The notes below the pieces were generated by a model. That model did no database searches. It was not told the DNA's origin and was given only the letters and a program-made list of their open reading frames with translations. Shown piece after piece: positions 34,366 through 41,638 of a stretch of DNA of 64,000 bases; within the stretch, counting starts at the first letter, position 1, and every line of letters begins with the position of its first letter. A program made the position numbers and the translations under genes. The stretch is from Thiothrix fructosivorans. GTDB taxonomy: Bacteria > Pseudomonadota > Gammaproteobacteria > Thiotrichales > Thiotrichaceae. Location: positions 1-64,000 of the forward strand of contig NZ_JAFMPM010000005.1 of the NCBI RefSeq assembly GCF_017349355.1, read 5' to 3'.

Positions 34366-35064
34366 CTAAACTCCTAAACTTTGCGGAATAATATCGGCAT
34401 AAGCAAATCCATCACGTTCAATAACAGCACCGACGTTTACCGGAATGGGTTTATTGAACATGGGGCCAGCCACGACTACGGTGTGAATTTCACCGTTTTC
34501 GCCGCAAGGGTGGCAGCCATCTGGGAAGTCAGCAATCACCTCTTTAGACCAGCGTTTGCCAGCCAAGTGTGCTGGAAGTTTATTCAGATCAACGCTGCTA
34601 ATGTGTGCGTGCAAACCCGCCGCTAGCATGGTTTCAACCAAGTATCGGGTACACATACCCCACAGTGGGAACAACGGGCTAATGCCAGTGCCTTGCAATT
34701 GCCGTTCGCGGTATTGGCGAATTTCACTCACAAAAAGATCGCCAAACGCCATGCATTCCACTTGATTTCGGGCGACGGATACGATGTATGCCTGCATAAT
34801 GGCATCGTATTGCTCATTGCTACATTCGTCTGGCAGTACTACTAGTTCAATGGGCAAACCTGCGGCATCCGCTTGGCGATGTAACATTTCGATGCGGGTG
34901 TCGTGCATAGAGGCACGATTGTGTTTTTGTTCGATGATGGTAAACAAGCCCACCAGTTCAATGGCAGGGTCTTGCTGGAGCAGGTGCAGCGCCCATGCAC
35001 TGTCTTTACCGCTGCTCCAACTGAGCACGGTTTTTCTTTTGATAAGCCCTCTGCGTTTGAGCAT
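34366..35064 (-). CDS. PP-loop ATP pyrophosphatase, diphthine-ammonia-ligase-like
   Basis: Member of the DUF71/DPH6-type adenine nucleotide alpha hydrolase family. The PP-loop SWSSGKDSAWALH lies near the N-terminus, followed by FTIIEQKHNRASMHDTRIEM, ECMAFGDLFVSEIRQYRE and the late DGCHPCGENGEIHTVVVAGP motif. In archaea and eukaryotes relatives amidate diphthine; bacteria lack diphthamide, so the bacterial substrate is unknown. The ATG at 35064 overlaps the stop of the upstream flavoprotein gene, so the flavoprotein, this protein and the oxygenase form a coupled set. Confidence 0.83.
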   Translation of the reverse strand: MLKRRGLIKRKTVLSWSSGKDSAWALHLLQQDPAIELVGLFTIIEQKHNRASMHDTRIEMLHRQADAAGLPIELVVLPDECSNEQYDAIMQAYIVSVARNQVECMAFGDLFVSEIRQYRERQLQGTGISPLFPLWGMCTRYLVETMLAAGLHAHISSVDLNKLPAHLAGKRWSKEVIADFPDGCHPCGENGEIHTVVVAGPMFNKPIPVNVGAVIERDGFAYADIIPQSLGV

Positions 35065-36191
35065 CAACGGTATTGCCGAAGATACAACCACTCAAACCCA
35101 CGCTTCGCCCAATGGAATACGCGGCAATTTGGTAACATCAAATTCTTCTGTTCAGTACGATAAACCAACATGCCTTTCGCGTTGGAATCGACGATACACA
35201 TCAATTCAACCTTGAAAGTGGCATCCGCAACACCGCCATTAAGTTCCGCCAACACGTTTTTCGCCGCAGCTTCCGCTTGCAAATCTGCCATGTGCGCTTG
35301 TTTCGGCATCCAATCAGGGCCAGGAAAACTGCCGGAATCGCCTGCGACATATACCTTGTCGAATCCTTCGACCTTGCAATGCTTGTCAGCTTTGAGCAAA
35401 CCGCCGGAAGAACGGGGCAGGGTGGTGTTATCAAACCACAGATTGCCCGTCATCCCCGGCATAAACAGAATCAAATCAGCCGCAAATTCGCCGCCTTCGG
35501 TTTTCACCTTATCGGCCTCGAAGCCTTTCATTTTGTGACCGAGGTGCGTTTCAATGCCGCGTTTTTGCATTTCATCCAGCAAGCCTTTCACGGCTTGTTC
35601 ACCCAAACGGTTGCCCGGTTTATCGGCAGGGCTGAAAAATACCAGCTTGAATTTGTCGCGGCGACCTTGTTGGCGCAGCAAGGTATCCGTGCCAAACAGG
35701 AACTCGAACATCGGTCCCCCACGCATCGCGCTTGGCTCATTCGGATTGCCCGCAAAACCAATCGCAATCGTGCCGCCTTGCAGCGCATTCAAACGGTCAC
35801 GGATTTTTTCTGCCGCCGCAATGCCTTCGCACGGCGTAATCGCGTGTTCGATCCCCGGCAACTTCTTGATGAAACGCCCGCCAGAAGCAATGATCAGCGC
35901 ATCGTTAGCCACGTCGCCATTATCGGTTTCGACAATGCGTCCGCCATCGCGCAAACCTGTGACATTGCCTTGGTGAAAGGTGACATTCATGCGGCTGAAG
36001 AAATTGCCTAACGGCACAATCAAATCTTCACGTTTACGGATACCGCTCGGAATCCAAATAATCCCTGGCAAATAGTGTAATTCAGCACGTGGCGCAATGA
36101 CGGTGATTGCGACGTTTTTATCGTGTTTGCGCAATTCGCGCACAGAACTCAGGGCAGCGAAACCCGCCCCAATAATGGTGATTTTTTTCAT
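35064..36191 (-). CDS. Sulfide:quinone oxidoreductase-like flavoprotein
   Basis: FAD-dependent oxidoreductase of 375 residues with an N-terminal Rossmann motif ITIIGAGFAALSSVRELR, the second FAD motif near VYVAGDSGSFPG, and the C-terminal WLYLRQYR membrane-anchor-like end. Two cysteines sit where the SQR/flavocytochrome c sulfide dehydrogenase family has catalytic ones (AITPCEGIA and ELMCIVDSNAKGM), supporting oxidation of sulfide or a related sulfur compound to quinone. The exact SQR type cannot be assigned. I chose ATG 36191, three bases after the cysS stop; ATG 36209 is an alternative that overlaps cysS. Confidence 0.78.
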   Translation of the reverse strand: MKKITIIGAGFAALSSVRELRKHDKNVAITVIAPRAELHYLPGIIWIPSGIRKREDLIVPLGNFFSRMNVTFHQGNVTGLRDGGRIVETDNGDVANDALIIASGGRFIKKLPGIEHAITPCEGIAAAEKIRDRLNALQGGTIAIGFAGNPNEPSAMRGGPMFEFLFGTDTLLRQQGRRDKFKLVFFSPADKPGNRLGEQAVKGLLDEMQKRGIETHLGHKMKGFEADKVKTEGGEFAADLILFMPGMTGNLWFDNTTLPRSSGGLLKADKHCKVEGFDKVYVAGDSGSFPGPDWMPKQAHMADLQAEAAAKNVLAELNGGVADATFKVELMCIVDSNAKGMLVYRTEQKNLMLPNCRVFHWAKRGFEWLYLRQYR

Positions 36192-36193
36192 GT

Positions 36194-37579
36194 TTATGCT
36201 CGTTTCCATGTGGTGCCGCCCGCGCCATCTTCCAACAGCACGCCTTGTGCTTTGAGTTCGTCGCGGATACGGTCAGATTCTGCCCATTGCTTGGCTTTGC
36301 GGGCATCCAATCTTTGCTGAATTAGGCTTTCAATTGCTGCATCGTCCAAATCCCCTGCACCCGCCGCACCTTTGAACCAGCTTTCTGGGTCCTCTTGCAA
36401 CAAGCCCACGACGTTACCGAGGCGTTGTAGCAGCGCACCCAATGCCGCAGCCGACGCATCACTTTGGGTTTTGCGGATGCGGTTAATATCGCCCGCTAGC
36501 TCAAACAGCACCGCAATCGCTTCTGGCGTGTTGAAATCATCGTCCATCGCGGCGATAAAACGCTTTTCGTAATAGGTATACGCCGCTGGCCCCGATTCTG
36601 GCAAGCCACGAATCGCGGTATACAAACGTGACAATGATGCCCGTGCCGCATCCAACTGATCTGTGCCGTAATTCAACTGGCTACGGTAATGGCTGTTTAG
36701 GATGAAGAAACGCACTTCCGCCGCTTTGTAATCTTTCAAGACTTCACGGATGGTGAAGAAATTGTTCAACGACTTCGACATTTTCTCATCGTTGACGCGG
36801 ATGAAGCCATTGTGCATCCAGTAATTGACGTGTTTATGCCCGATGCAACCTTCGCTTTGCGCGATTTCATTTTCGTGGTGCGGGAACTGCAAATCGCTGC
36901 CGCCGCCGTGAATGTCGAAATGATCGCCCAACAGTTTCTGCGACATGGCGGAACATTCGATATGCCAGCCGGGGCGACCTTGCCCCCACGGCGCATCCCA
37001 TGCGGGTTCGCCCGGTTTCACGGCTTTCCACAGCACGAAATCGAGCGGATCGTCTTTGATTTCATCGACCGCGACGCGTTCGCCCGCCCGTAACTCGTCC
37101 AACTTGCGCCCAGAGAGTTTGCCGTAACCGTTGAATTTGGAGACATCGTAATACACGTCGCCATTCTTGCCTTGATACGCCATGCCCTTGTCGAGCAAGG
37201 TTTGAATCATCGCCAGCATTTCGGGGACGTTACCCGTGGCACGCGGTTCAGCGTCAGGGCGCATCACATTGAGAGAATCTTCATCTTCGTGCATTGCGTC
37301 GATGAAACGTTGGGTCAACGCATCCATCGGTTCGCCGTTTTCAGCAGCACGTTTGATGATTTTGTCATCGATGTCGGTGATATTGCGGACGTATTCCACC
37401 ACGTAACCGCTGGTTTTGAGGTAACGGTATACCGTGTCGAATACCACCATGACCCGTGCGTGACCCAGATGACAGTAGTCATAAACCGTCATCCCACACA
37501 CGTACATGCGCACTTGTCCGGGTTCAAGCGGTGTGAAAACTTCTTTTTGGCGAGTCAGGCTATTGTAAATGTGTAACAT
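36194..37579 (-). CDS. cysS: Cysteinyl-tRNA synthetase
   Basis: Class I aminoacyl-tRNA synthetase (461 aa, the same length as E. coli). Signatures: the HIGH-type motif in [18 protein letters not shown], zinc ligands in [11 protein letters not shown] and the [11 protein letters not shown] / [17 protein letters not shown] blocks, and [14 protein letters not shown]. The C-terminal anticodon-binding domain ends [15 protein letters not shown]. It is the first of a row of minus-strand genes running to the oxygenase; the flavoprotein gene begins at its stop. Confidence 0.98.
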   Translation of the reverse strand: MLHIYNSLTRQKEVFTPLEPGQVRMYVCGMTVYDYCHLGHARVMVVFDTVYRYLKTSGYVVEYVRNITDIDDKIIKRAAENGEPMDALTQRFIDAMHEDEDSLNVMRPDAEPRATGNVPEMLAMIQTLLDKGMAYQGKNGDVYYDVSKFNGYGKLSGRKLDELRAGERVAVDEIKDDPLDFVLWKAVKPGEPAWDAPWGQGRPGWHIECSAMSQKLLGDHFDIHGGGSDLQFPHHENEIAQSEGCIGHKHVNYWMHNGFIRVNDEKMSKSLNNFFTIREVLKDYKAAEVRFFILNSHYRSQLNYGTDQLDAARASLSRLYTAIRGLPESGPAAYTYYEKRFIAAMDDDFNTPEAIAVLFELAGDINRIRKTQSDASAAALGALLQRLGNVVGLLQEDPESWFKGAAGAGDLDDAAIESLIQQRLDARKAKQWAESDRIRDELKAQGVLLEDGAGGTTWKRA

Positions 37580-37596
37580 GATGGTTCTTCAACAGG

Positions 37597-38016
37597 TTAA
37601 TCAATGAGTTTGCTTAGGATAGTAGCACCGTTGCTCAGGGTTTTGTGGACGGGGCAACGATCCGCAATATCCAATAGGCGTTCACGCTGGTCAGCGGTGA
37701 GGTCGCCTTCGATGTGGATGTCGCGCTCAAACGCACTTTGTTTATGGGCATCACGACTATGCCGCAAGGTGACGATGACGTTTTCGACAGGCCATTTCTT
37801 ACGCTCGGCATACATGCGAATAGTCATGGCTGTACACGCACCCAGCGCCGCTTTCAAGTATTGATAAGGGGCGGCACCAAGGTCATCACCGCCTAGTGGT
37901 ACGGGTTCATCTGCAACCATTTGGTGTTTACCGGCGTTAATATTGCAGGTGTAAGTGTCCGCTTTATCGCGCAAACTGACAATGACGGTATGGGGGTCTT
38001 TGGGTTGTGCGTCCAT
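37597..38016 (-). CDS. OsmC family protein
   Basis: OsmC/Ohr-fold protein of 139 residues, a thiol-based peroxidase family. Two redox cysteines are visible: KAALGACTAMTIRMYAERKK and DIADRCPVHKTLS. The ATG at 38016 follows AAGGAAACAC. The longer open frame upstream lacks family similarity. It lies 17 bases ahead of cysS on the same strand and may be cotranscribed. It belongs to the broader OsmC group rather than clearly to Ohr, so its substrate is not defined. Confidence 0.87.
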   Translation of the reverse strand: MDAQPKDPHTVIVSLRDKADTYTCNINAGKHQMVADEPVPLGGDDLGAAPYQYLKAALGACTAMTIRMYAERKKWPVENVIVTLRHSRDAHKQSAFERDIHIEGDLTADQRERLLDIADRCPVHKTLSNGATILSKLID

Positions 38017-38101
38017 GTGTTTCCTTTCAGCGGGGTTGGCAATCAGATGAGGAATGGTAGCGGAAAGGCGGGCGTGCTGCCAGCATAGGCAGCGGTAAAA
38101 A

Positions 38102-38611
38102 CTAGCTTTGGAAAAACTGCGTCGCCGTTTCGCCATCCGGTGGTTGCAACTGTAGCAAGTCAGCTTCCACGCCCGCCATTTCGCCCAGCATTCCGGTGTA
38201 GCGGCGCAAATCGGCTTGTAGTTCGGTCAGTTCTTGCCGGAAGGCAAGGCGTTGCGCGGCATCCCCGAATGCACCAGAATCGGAGAGTTTGTGCCATTTT
38301 GACGTGAAGGGGCGGATAATTTGGTTCAGTACCACTATCGCCAGTTTGGTGAATTGCAGGCTGTCGCGTCCGTTTTGTTTGATGATGCTGCGAGTGGTGG
38401 GGAACAGCGAGTAGATGCTGTCGAGTGCGGCTTTTTCATCCCCGTCAGCGGTATCGAGCGTTTGGGTGGTGATGCGGGTCAGCAGTTCGATGTACATTTC
38501 CCACGCGGCATCCTTGTCAGCATCCGCAAATTTCAGTTCGATGTTGAGGAAGGGCGGGTTGAGTTGCAGCTTGGTCATTTTCCATTTGGTCAGCCAGTCG
38601 AGCCAGATCAT
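38102..38611 (-). CDS. Uncharacterised helical protein divergent from the TIR gene
   Basis: Predicted 169-residue, mostly helical protein beginning MIWLDWLTKWKMTKLQLNPP. No catalytic motif recognised; segments such as DADKDAAWEMYIELLTRITT and KLAIVVLNQIIRPFTSKWHK look conserved in style. It is divergent from the TIR-FGE gene with 124 bases between the starts, so the two may share regulation. Its last residues (PDGETATQFFQS) are identical to the RecG C-terminus because both genes end in a 38-bp direct repeat. The start at 38611 is the best Met; the frame is open to 38674. Confidence 0.65.
   Translation of the reverse strand: MIWLDWLTKWKMTKLQLNPPFLNIELKFADADKDAAWEMYIELLTRITTQTLDTADGDEKAALDSIYSLFPTTRSIIKQNGRDSLQFTKLAIVVLNQIIRPFTSKWHKLSDSGAFGDAAQRLAFRQELTELQADLRRYTGMLGEMAGVEADLLQLQPPDGETATQFFQS
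38103..38140. repeat. 38-bp direct repeat, left copy (gene-end duplication)
   Basis: Identical over 38 bases to 43593-43630, in the same orientation. Here it encodes the C-terminus of the uncharacterised helical protein; in the other copy it encodes the RecG C-terminus. The pair brackets 5.5 kb of accessory genes. Confidence 0.92.
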
Positions 38612-38735
38612 AAGCAGTCCTTCAGTGTGTTTAATAACGCTGACAGAATAGCGCAACTTTGTGATGCAAAACATCCCTTCTAGTTGTCAGATCGTTTATT
38701 ATCCGTTTATCGGAAATTTGCTATCAGTTATCAGT

Positions 38736-40487
38736 ATGCACGATATTTTTCTCAGTTATTCGACCAAAGACCGTGACCGTTTAAAGCCGCTGTTTCAAGC
38801 ATTGGCGCAACAGGGCTGGTCAGTGTTTTGGGATCATCAGTCTATCCACACAGGCGAAAATTGGCATCGTAAGATTGAAGAAGCCATTAACAATAGCCGT
38901 TGTGTCGTGGTGGTTTGGTCAAAGCATTCGATACAGTCAGAATGGGTGTTGGAGGAAGCCAACAAAGCTAAAAGCCGCAATGTGCTGTTTCCAATCAGGA
39001 TTGATGCGATTGAGTTACCGTTTGGTTTTGGATTGTTGCAGGCGGGTGATTTCACTGGTTGGAATGGCAAAGGCGATCATCCTGCTTTTATTGAATTGGC
39101 AGCACAGATTTACGGGTTCTTAGGGCGTGGTTCTCAGCCACTTCAGCCACCGCCAGCATCGAAATCTCGGATGGGTGCGGTGTTAGCGGGCGTGGCTGCT
39201 GTGGCGGTGGCAGGTGGGGGTGTGTATTGGCAGCAAAAGGGCGGTTTTTCTGCGGAATATCTCGTTGCGCTGGTGCAACCAGCCGCGCCTGTTGCTCAAC
39301 CCAAGGTTGTCGCTGCGCCAGTTGAGTCTAAACCGCCTGTTACGCCGCCAATTGTCGAACCGGAAGTACCCAAAAGTTATCAGTTAACCGTCAAAACTAC
39401 GCCGGAAAATGCAGCTATCACGGTTGATGGCGATGCCTATGAAGCAGGTAAAGTGTGGAAATCGGGTGCATACACGGTCAAAGCAATGGCTGATGGTTAC
39501 AAACCTGTTGAACAGGTTGTCACCATCAAGGATCAAGATGCAGCAGTTAGCCTGACGTTGGAGGCGATACGTTACGCGCTGACGATTAACACCAAGCCAG
39601 AGAATGCCAAAATTAGCCTGTCGGGTGGTGTGGGTTATAGCTCTGGTATCTTGTTGCAGCCAGATGATTATGTGGTGAAAGTCGAAGCTGATGGTTATCA
39701 GCCGCAGGAAAAGGCGTTCACTATTGCTGCGGGTGATCAAACACTGAATGTCGAACTCAAGCCTATTCGCTTAGAGTATGAGCCTGAAATGGTGTCGATT
39801 CCGGCAGGTACGTTCACGATGGGGTGCGTGGAAAGCCGTGATGTAGTGAGTGGTATGGATAAGTGTGATGACGATGAAAAACCCACTCACGAAGTCACCC
39901 TCAATGCTTTTCGGATGGGCAAATACGAAGTGACCTTCGACCAATGGGATGCTTGTGAACAAGCCAAAGTTTGCCCGCACGCAGAATATAAGGGTTTGGG
40001 GCGTGGCAATCGTCCAGTGATCAATGTCAGTTGGTATGATATTACTCAGAAATATATTCCGTGGTTGAATAAAGAAACGGGTAAAACTTATCGCCTGCCG
40101 ACCGAAGCAGAATGGGAATACGCGGCGCTTGGTGGTGCGAATACTGCTTATCCTTGGGGCAATGCGATTGGCAAGGGAAATGTCAACTGTGACAATGTTT
40201 CCTGTGGTGACAAATTTGAGTATATCGCGCCTGTCGGGAGTTTTGCGGTGAATGGCTATGGTCTGAGTGATATGCATGGCAATGTGTTGGAATGGTGTCA
40301 AGATTGGTATGGGGATTATTCGTCTTCTCCTGTCAGTAACCCTAAAGGTGCTTTTAGTGGCACTTACCGCGTGTTGCGCGGTGGCTCGTGGCGCAGCGCT
40401 GCTCGGCTCGTGCGTTCCGCTAACCGTGACTTCCTCACGCCGGATAATCGGGACAACGACTACGGCTTCCGCCTCGTCCTCCCCTAG
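38736..40487 (+). CDS. TIR-transmembrane-PEGA-FGE protein, candidate DGR target
   Basis: A 583-residue receptor-like protein. Residues 1-130: TIR domain (MHDIFLSYSTKDRDRLKPLF; putative catalytic Glu74 in SEWVLEEA). Residues ~146-165: one membrane helix after a KSR, placing TIR in the cytoplasm. ~170-212: Pro-rich linker. ~213-345: two PEGA domains (YQLTVKTTPENAAITVDGD; YALTINTKPENAKI). ~347-583: FGE-sulfatase/C-type-lectin-like domain (MVSIPAGTFTMG, YRLPTEAEWEYAA, GLSDMHGNVLEWCQDW), which would lie outside the cytoplasm. The last 40 codons look like a DGR variable region. Start ATG 38736 has a weak ribosome site. Bacterial TIR domains commonly hydrolyse NAD in immunity; sensing by a variable lectin tip is inferred. 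Confidence 0.88.
   Translation: MHDIFLSYSTKDRDRLKPLFQALAQQGWSVFWDHQSIHTGENWHRKIEEAINNSRCVVVVWSKHSIQSEWVLEEANKAKSRNVLFPIRIDAIELPFGFGLLQAGDFTGWNGKGDHPAFIELAAQIYGFLGRGSQPLQPPPASKSRMGAVLAGVAAVAVAGGGVYWQQKGGFSAEYLVALVQPAAPVAQPKVVAAPVESKPPVTPPIVEPEVPKSYQLTVKTTPENAAITVDGDAYEAGKVWKSGAYTVKAMADGYKPVEQVVTIKDQDAAVSLTLEAIRYALTINTKPENAKISLSGGVGYSSGILLQPDDYVVKVEADGYQPQEKAFTIAAGDQTLNVELKPIRLEYEPEMVSIPAGTFTMGCVESRDVVSGMDKCDDDEKPTHEVTLNAFRMGKYEVTFDQWDACEQAKVCPHAEYKGLGRGNRPVINVSWYDITQKYIPWLNKETGKTYRLPTEAEWEYAALGGANTAYPWGNAIGKGNVNCDNVSCGDKFEYIAPVGSFAVNGYGLSDMHGNVLEWCQDWYGDYSSSPVSNPKGAFSGTYRVLRGGSWRSAARLVRSANRDFLTPDNRDNDYGFRLVLP
40368..40487 (+). other. Candidate DGR variable region (VR)
   Basis: The 3' end of the TIR-FGE gene. 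The framework RVLRGGSW ... VRSANR ... TPDNR ... GFR is kept, while the intervening codons CGC, AGC, CTC, GAC, TTC, CTC, GAC, AAC, GAC and TAC all end in C. This is the footprint left when AAC codons of a template repeat are hit by adenine-directed mutagenesis. It ends in a 22-base stretch with no A on the coding strand (40463-40484), as expected for the initiation-of-homing site. No template repeat or reverse transcriptase lies in the window. Confidence 0.75.
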
Positions 40488-40497
40488 GTCAAGTTGA

Positions 40498-40550
40498 GCC
40501 AAGCAGGGCGGCTTTAGCCGCAACAGGCCGCGAAGCGGCAAAGTCTTGGC
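40498..40550 (+). other. Multibranched stem-loop just after the variable region
   Basis: An outer stem GCCAAG (40498-40503) / CTTGGC (40545-40550) encloses two hairpins, GCGGC-TTTA-GCCGC (40508-40521) and GCCGC-GAA-GCGGC (40527-40539). It starts ten bases after the stop codon. DGR target genes are known to need hairpin/cruciform structures just downstream of the variable region, so this is a candidate homing structure. Confidence 0.65.
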
Positions 40551-40629
40551 GCGGCTGAGTCCGGCAAATGCAGCGGCGTTATCGGAGTAGCCGTAGCGTT
40601 TGTTGGAGTCAGACGAGCTTTTGCAGGGT

Positions 40630-40648
40630 GCAGGGGTGCAACCCCTGC
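40630..40648 (+). terminator. GC-rich hairpin, probable terminator of the TIR-FGE gene
   Basis: Perfect 8-bp arms GCAGGGGT / ACCCCTGC around GCA, followed by a five-T run at 40656-40661 after a short GC-rich spacer. Nothing coding was found between the gene end at 40487 and the RAYT at 40907; that gap holds the branched structure, this hairpin and a REP pair. Confidence 0.5.
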
Positions 40649-40704
40649 CGACGGCATTTTTGCATATAATCAAATTCTTTTTTCCAAGAAAAGGATAAAT
40701 AATC

Positions 40705-40841
40705 GTAGGGGCAGACCCCCGTGTCTGCCCTCTTCCTCCCCCTCTTTTCTTCTCGGTGGTTGACCCCAGAAAGAGACGGATAGCGAGAGAAGAGAAAGGA
40801 AGATTAAAGAGAAGAGGGTAGACACGGGGGTCTACCCCTAC
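40705..40841. repeat. Inverted REP pair (BIME-like) left of the RAYT gene
   Basis: Two inverted units, each GTAG + stem GGGCAGAC/GTCTGCCC (left) or GGGTAGAC/GTCTACCC (right, read inward) + loop CCCCGT + a CTCTTC tail. The C-to-T and G-to-A differences between the two stems compensate, which supports real hairpins. About 85 bases of purine/pyrimidine-rich DNA lie between the units. Confidence 0.9.
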
Positions 40842-40906
40842 GGTGGATATTTTCGTTCGTGGGGTTTAACGTATTAATAAATCAAATAATAAGGGGGATA
40901 ACAGGA

Positions 40907-41411
40907 ATGTCAAATTATAATCCTGATCTTCATCATCGGCATTCTATTCGTCTGCACGGCTATGATTATTCCCAAAACGGTCTGTATTTCGTCACCATTT
41001 GCACCCATAACCGTGAATGCCTGTTTGGGGACATCAGGGATGGTGAAATGCACCCGAATGATGCGGGAAAAATGATACAAAGGGTGTGGGATGAAATCCC
41101 AAACCACTACCCCGGCATCGGTATTGAACACTTTGTCGTTATGCCCAACCACATCCACGGAATCATCACTCTCCACGACACTCCTCAGCCGAAGTTGTCG
41201 CTTGCCGGATGTGGTGCAACGGTTTAAAACGATGACCACGAAACAGTATGTCGATGGGGTTAAATACCATCATTGGCAGGCATTTTCCGGCAAATTATGG
41301 CAGCGTAATTATTGGGAACACATTATCCGCACCGAACAATCCCTGCGTGAAATTGCCGCCTACATCACCACCAATCCAGCCCAATGGGAAACCGATACCT
41401 TACACACGTAA
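40907..41411 (+). pseudogene. REP-associated tyrosine transposase (RAYT), frameshifted
   Basis: Y1/HUH-family transposase of the REP-associated group. The N-terminal frame (from ATG 40907) has HHRHSIRLHGYDYSQNGLYF, VTICTHNRECLFGD and the HUH motif in VVMPNHIHGIITLH. The C-terminal frame has DVVQRFKTMTTKQYVDG and RNYWEHIIRTEQSLREIAAY followed by ITTNPAQWETD, typical of the family. The frames are separated by one extra G at 41207-41208; deleting it gives one 167-residue protein. A GGGG ribosome-like stretch precedes the start. Flanked by two REP pairs it forms a REPtron-like unit. Confidence 0.85.
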
Positions 41412-41454
41412 CATCACCACAAACCCCATCTGATGGAAACGATACCCTGCACAT

Positions 41455-41521
41455 GTAGGGGCAGACCCCCGTGTCTGCCCTTTTTCAGGCGAAGAGGGCA
41501 GACACAGGGGTCTGCCCCTAC
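41455..41521. repeat. Inverted REP pair (BIME-like) right of the RAYT gene
   Basis: Two units with GTAG borders and stem GGGCAGAC/GTCTGCCC, loops CCCCGT and (read inward) CCCTGT, separated by a short TTTTTCAGGCGAAGA spacer. Nearly identical in sequence to the pair at 40705-40841. Confidence 0.9.
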
Positions 41522-41576
41522 GGTTGCTGATACTTTGGTTGGCATTACCCGTCCGTTCATGACATGAAAAGAAGGT

Positions 41577-41602
41577 AAATCAGTCGTATATTTGACTGAT
41601 TT
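41577..41602. promoter_or_regulatory. Inverted repeat upstream of the first DUF4143 gene
   Basis: Perfect 9-base arms AAATCAGTC / GACTGATTT around eight bases, 37 bases before the DUF4143 start codon. CAGTCGTA recurs at 41614-41621. Placed as an operator would be. The ribosome site itself sits in a small GAGG-ACT-CCTC hairpin. Confidence 0.45.
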
Positions 41603-41638
41603 TAATGTATAGTCAGTCGTAAAATCGGAGGACTCCTC

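Noticed and set aside
38661-38735. Longer N-terminus for the TIR protein
   Set aside because: The upstream residues have no similarity to TIR proteins, and the TIR fold begins directly at Met 38736 with HDIFLSYS.
40910-41239. Minus-strand frame overlapping the RAYT gene
   Set aside because: It mirrors the conserved HUH gene; the RAYT reading explains the sequence once one extra G is removed.
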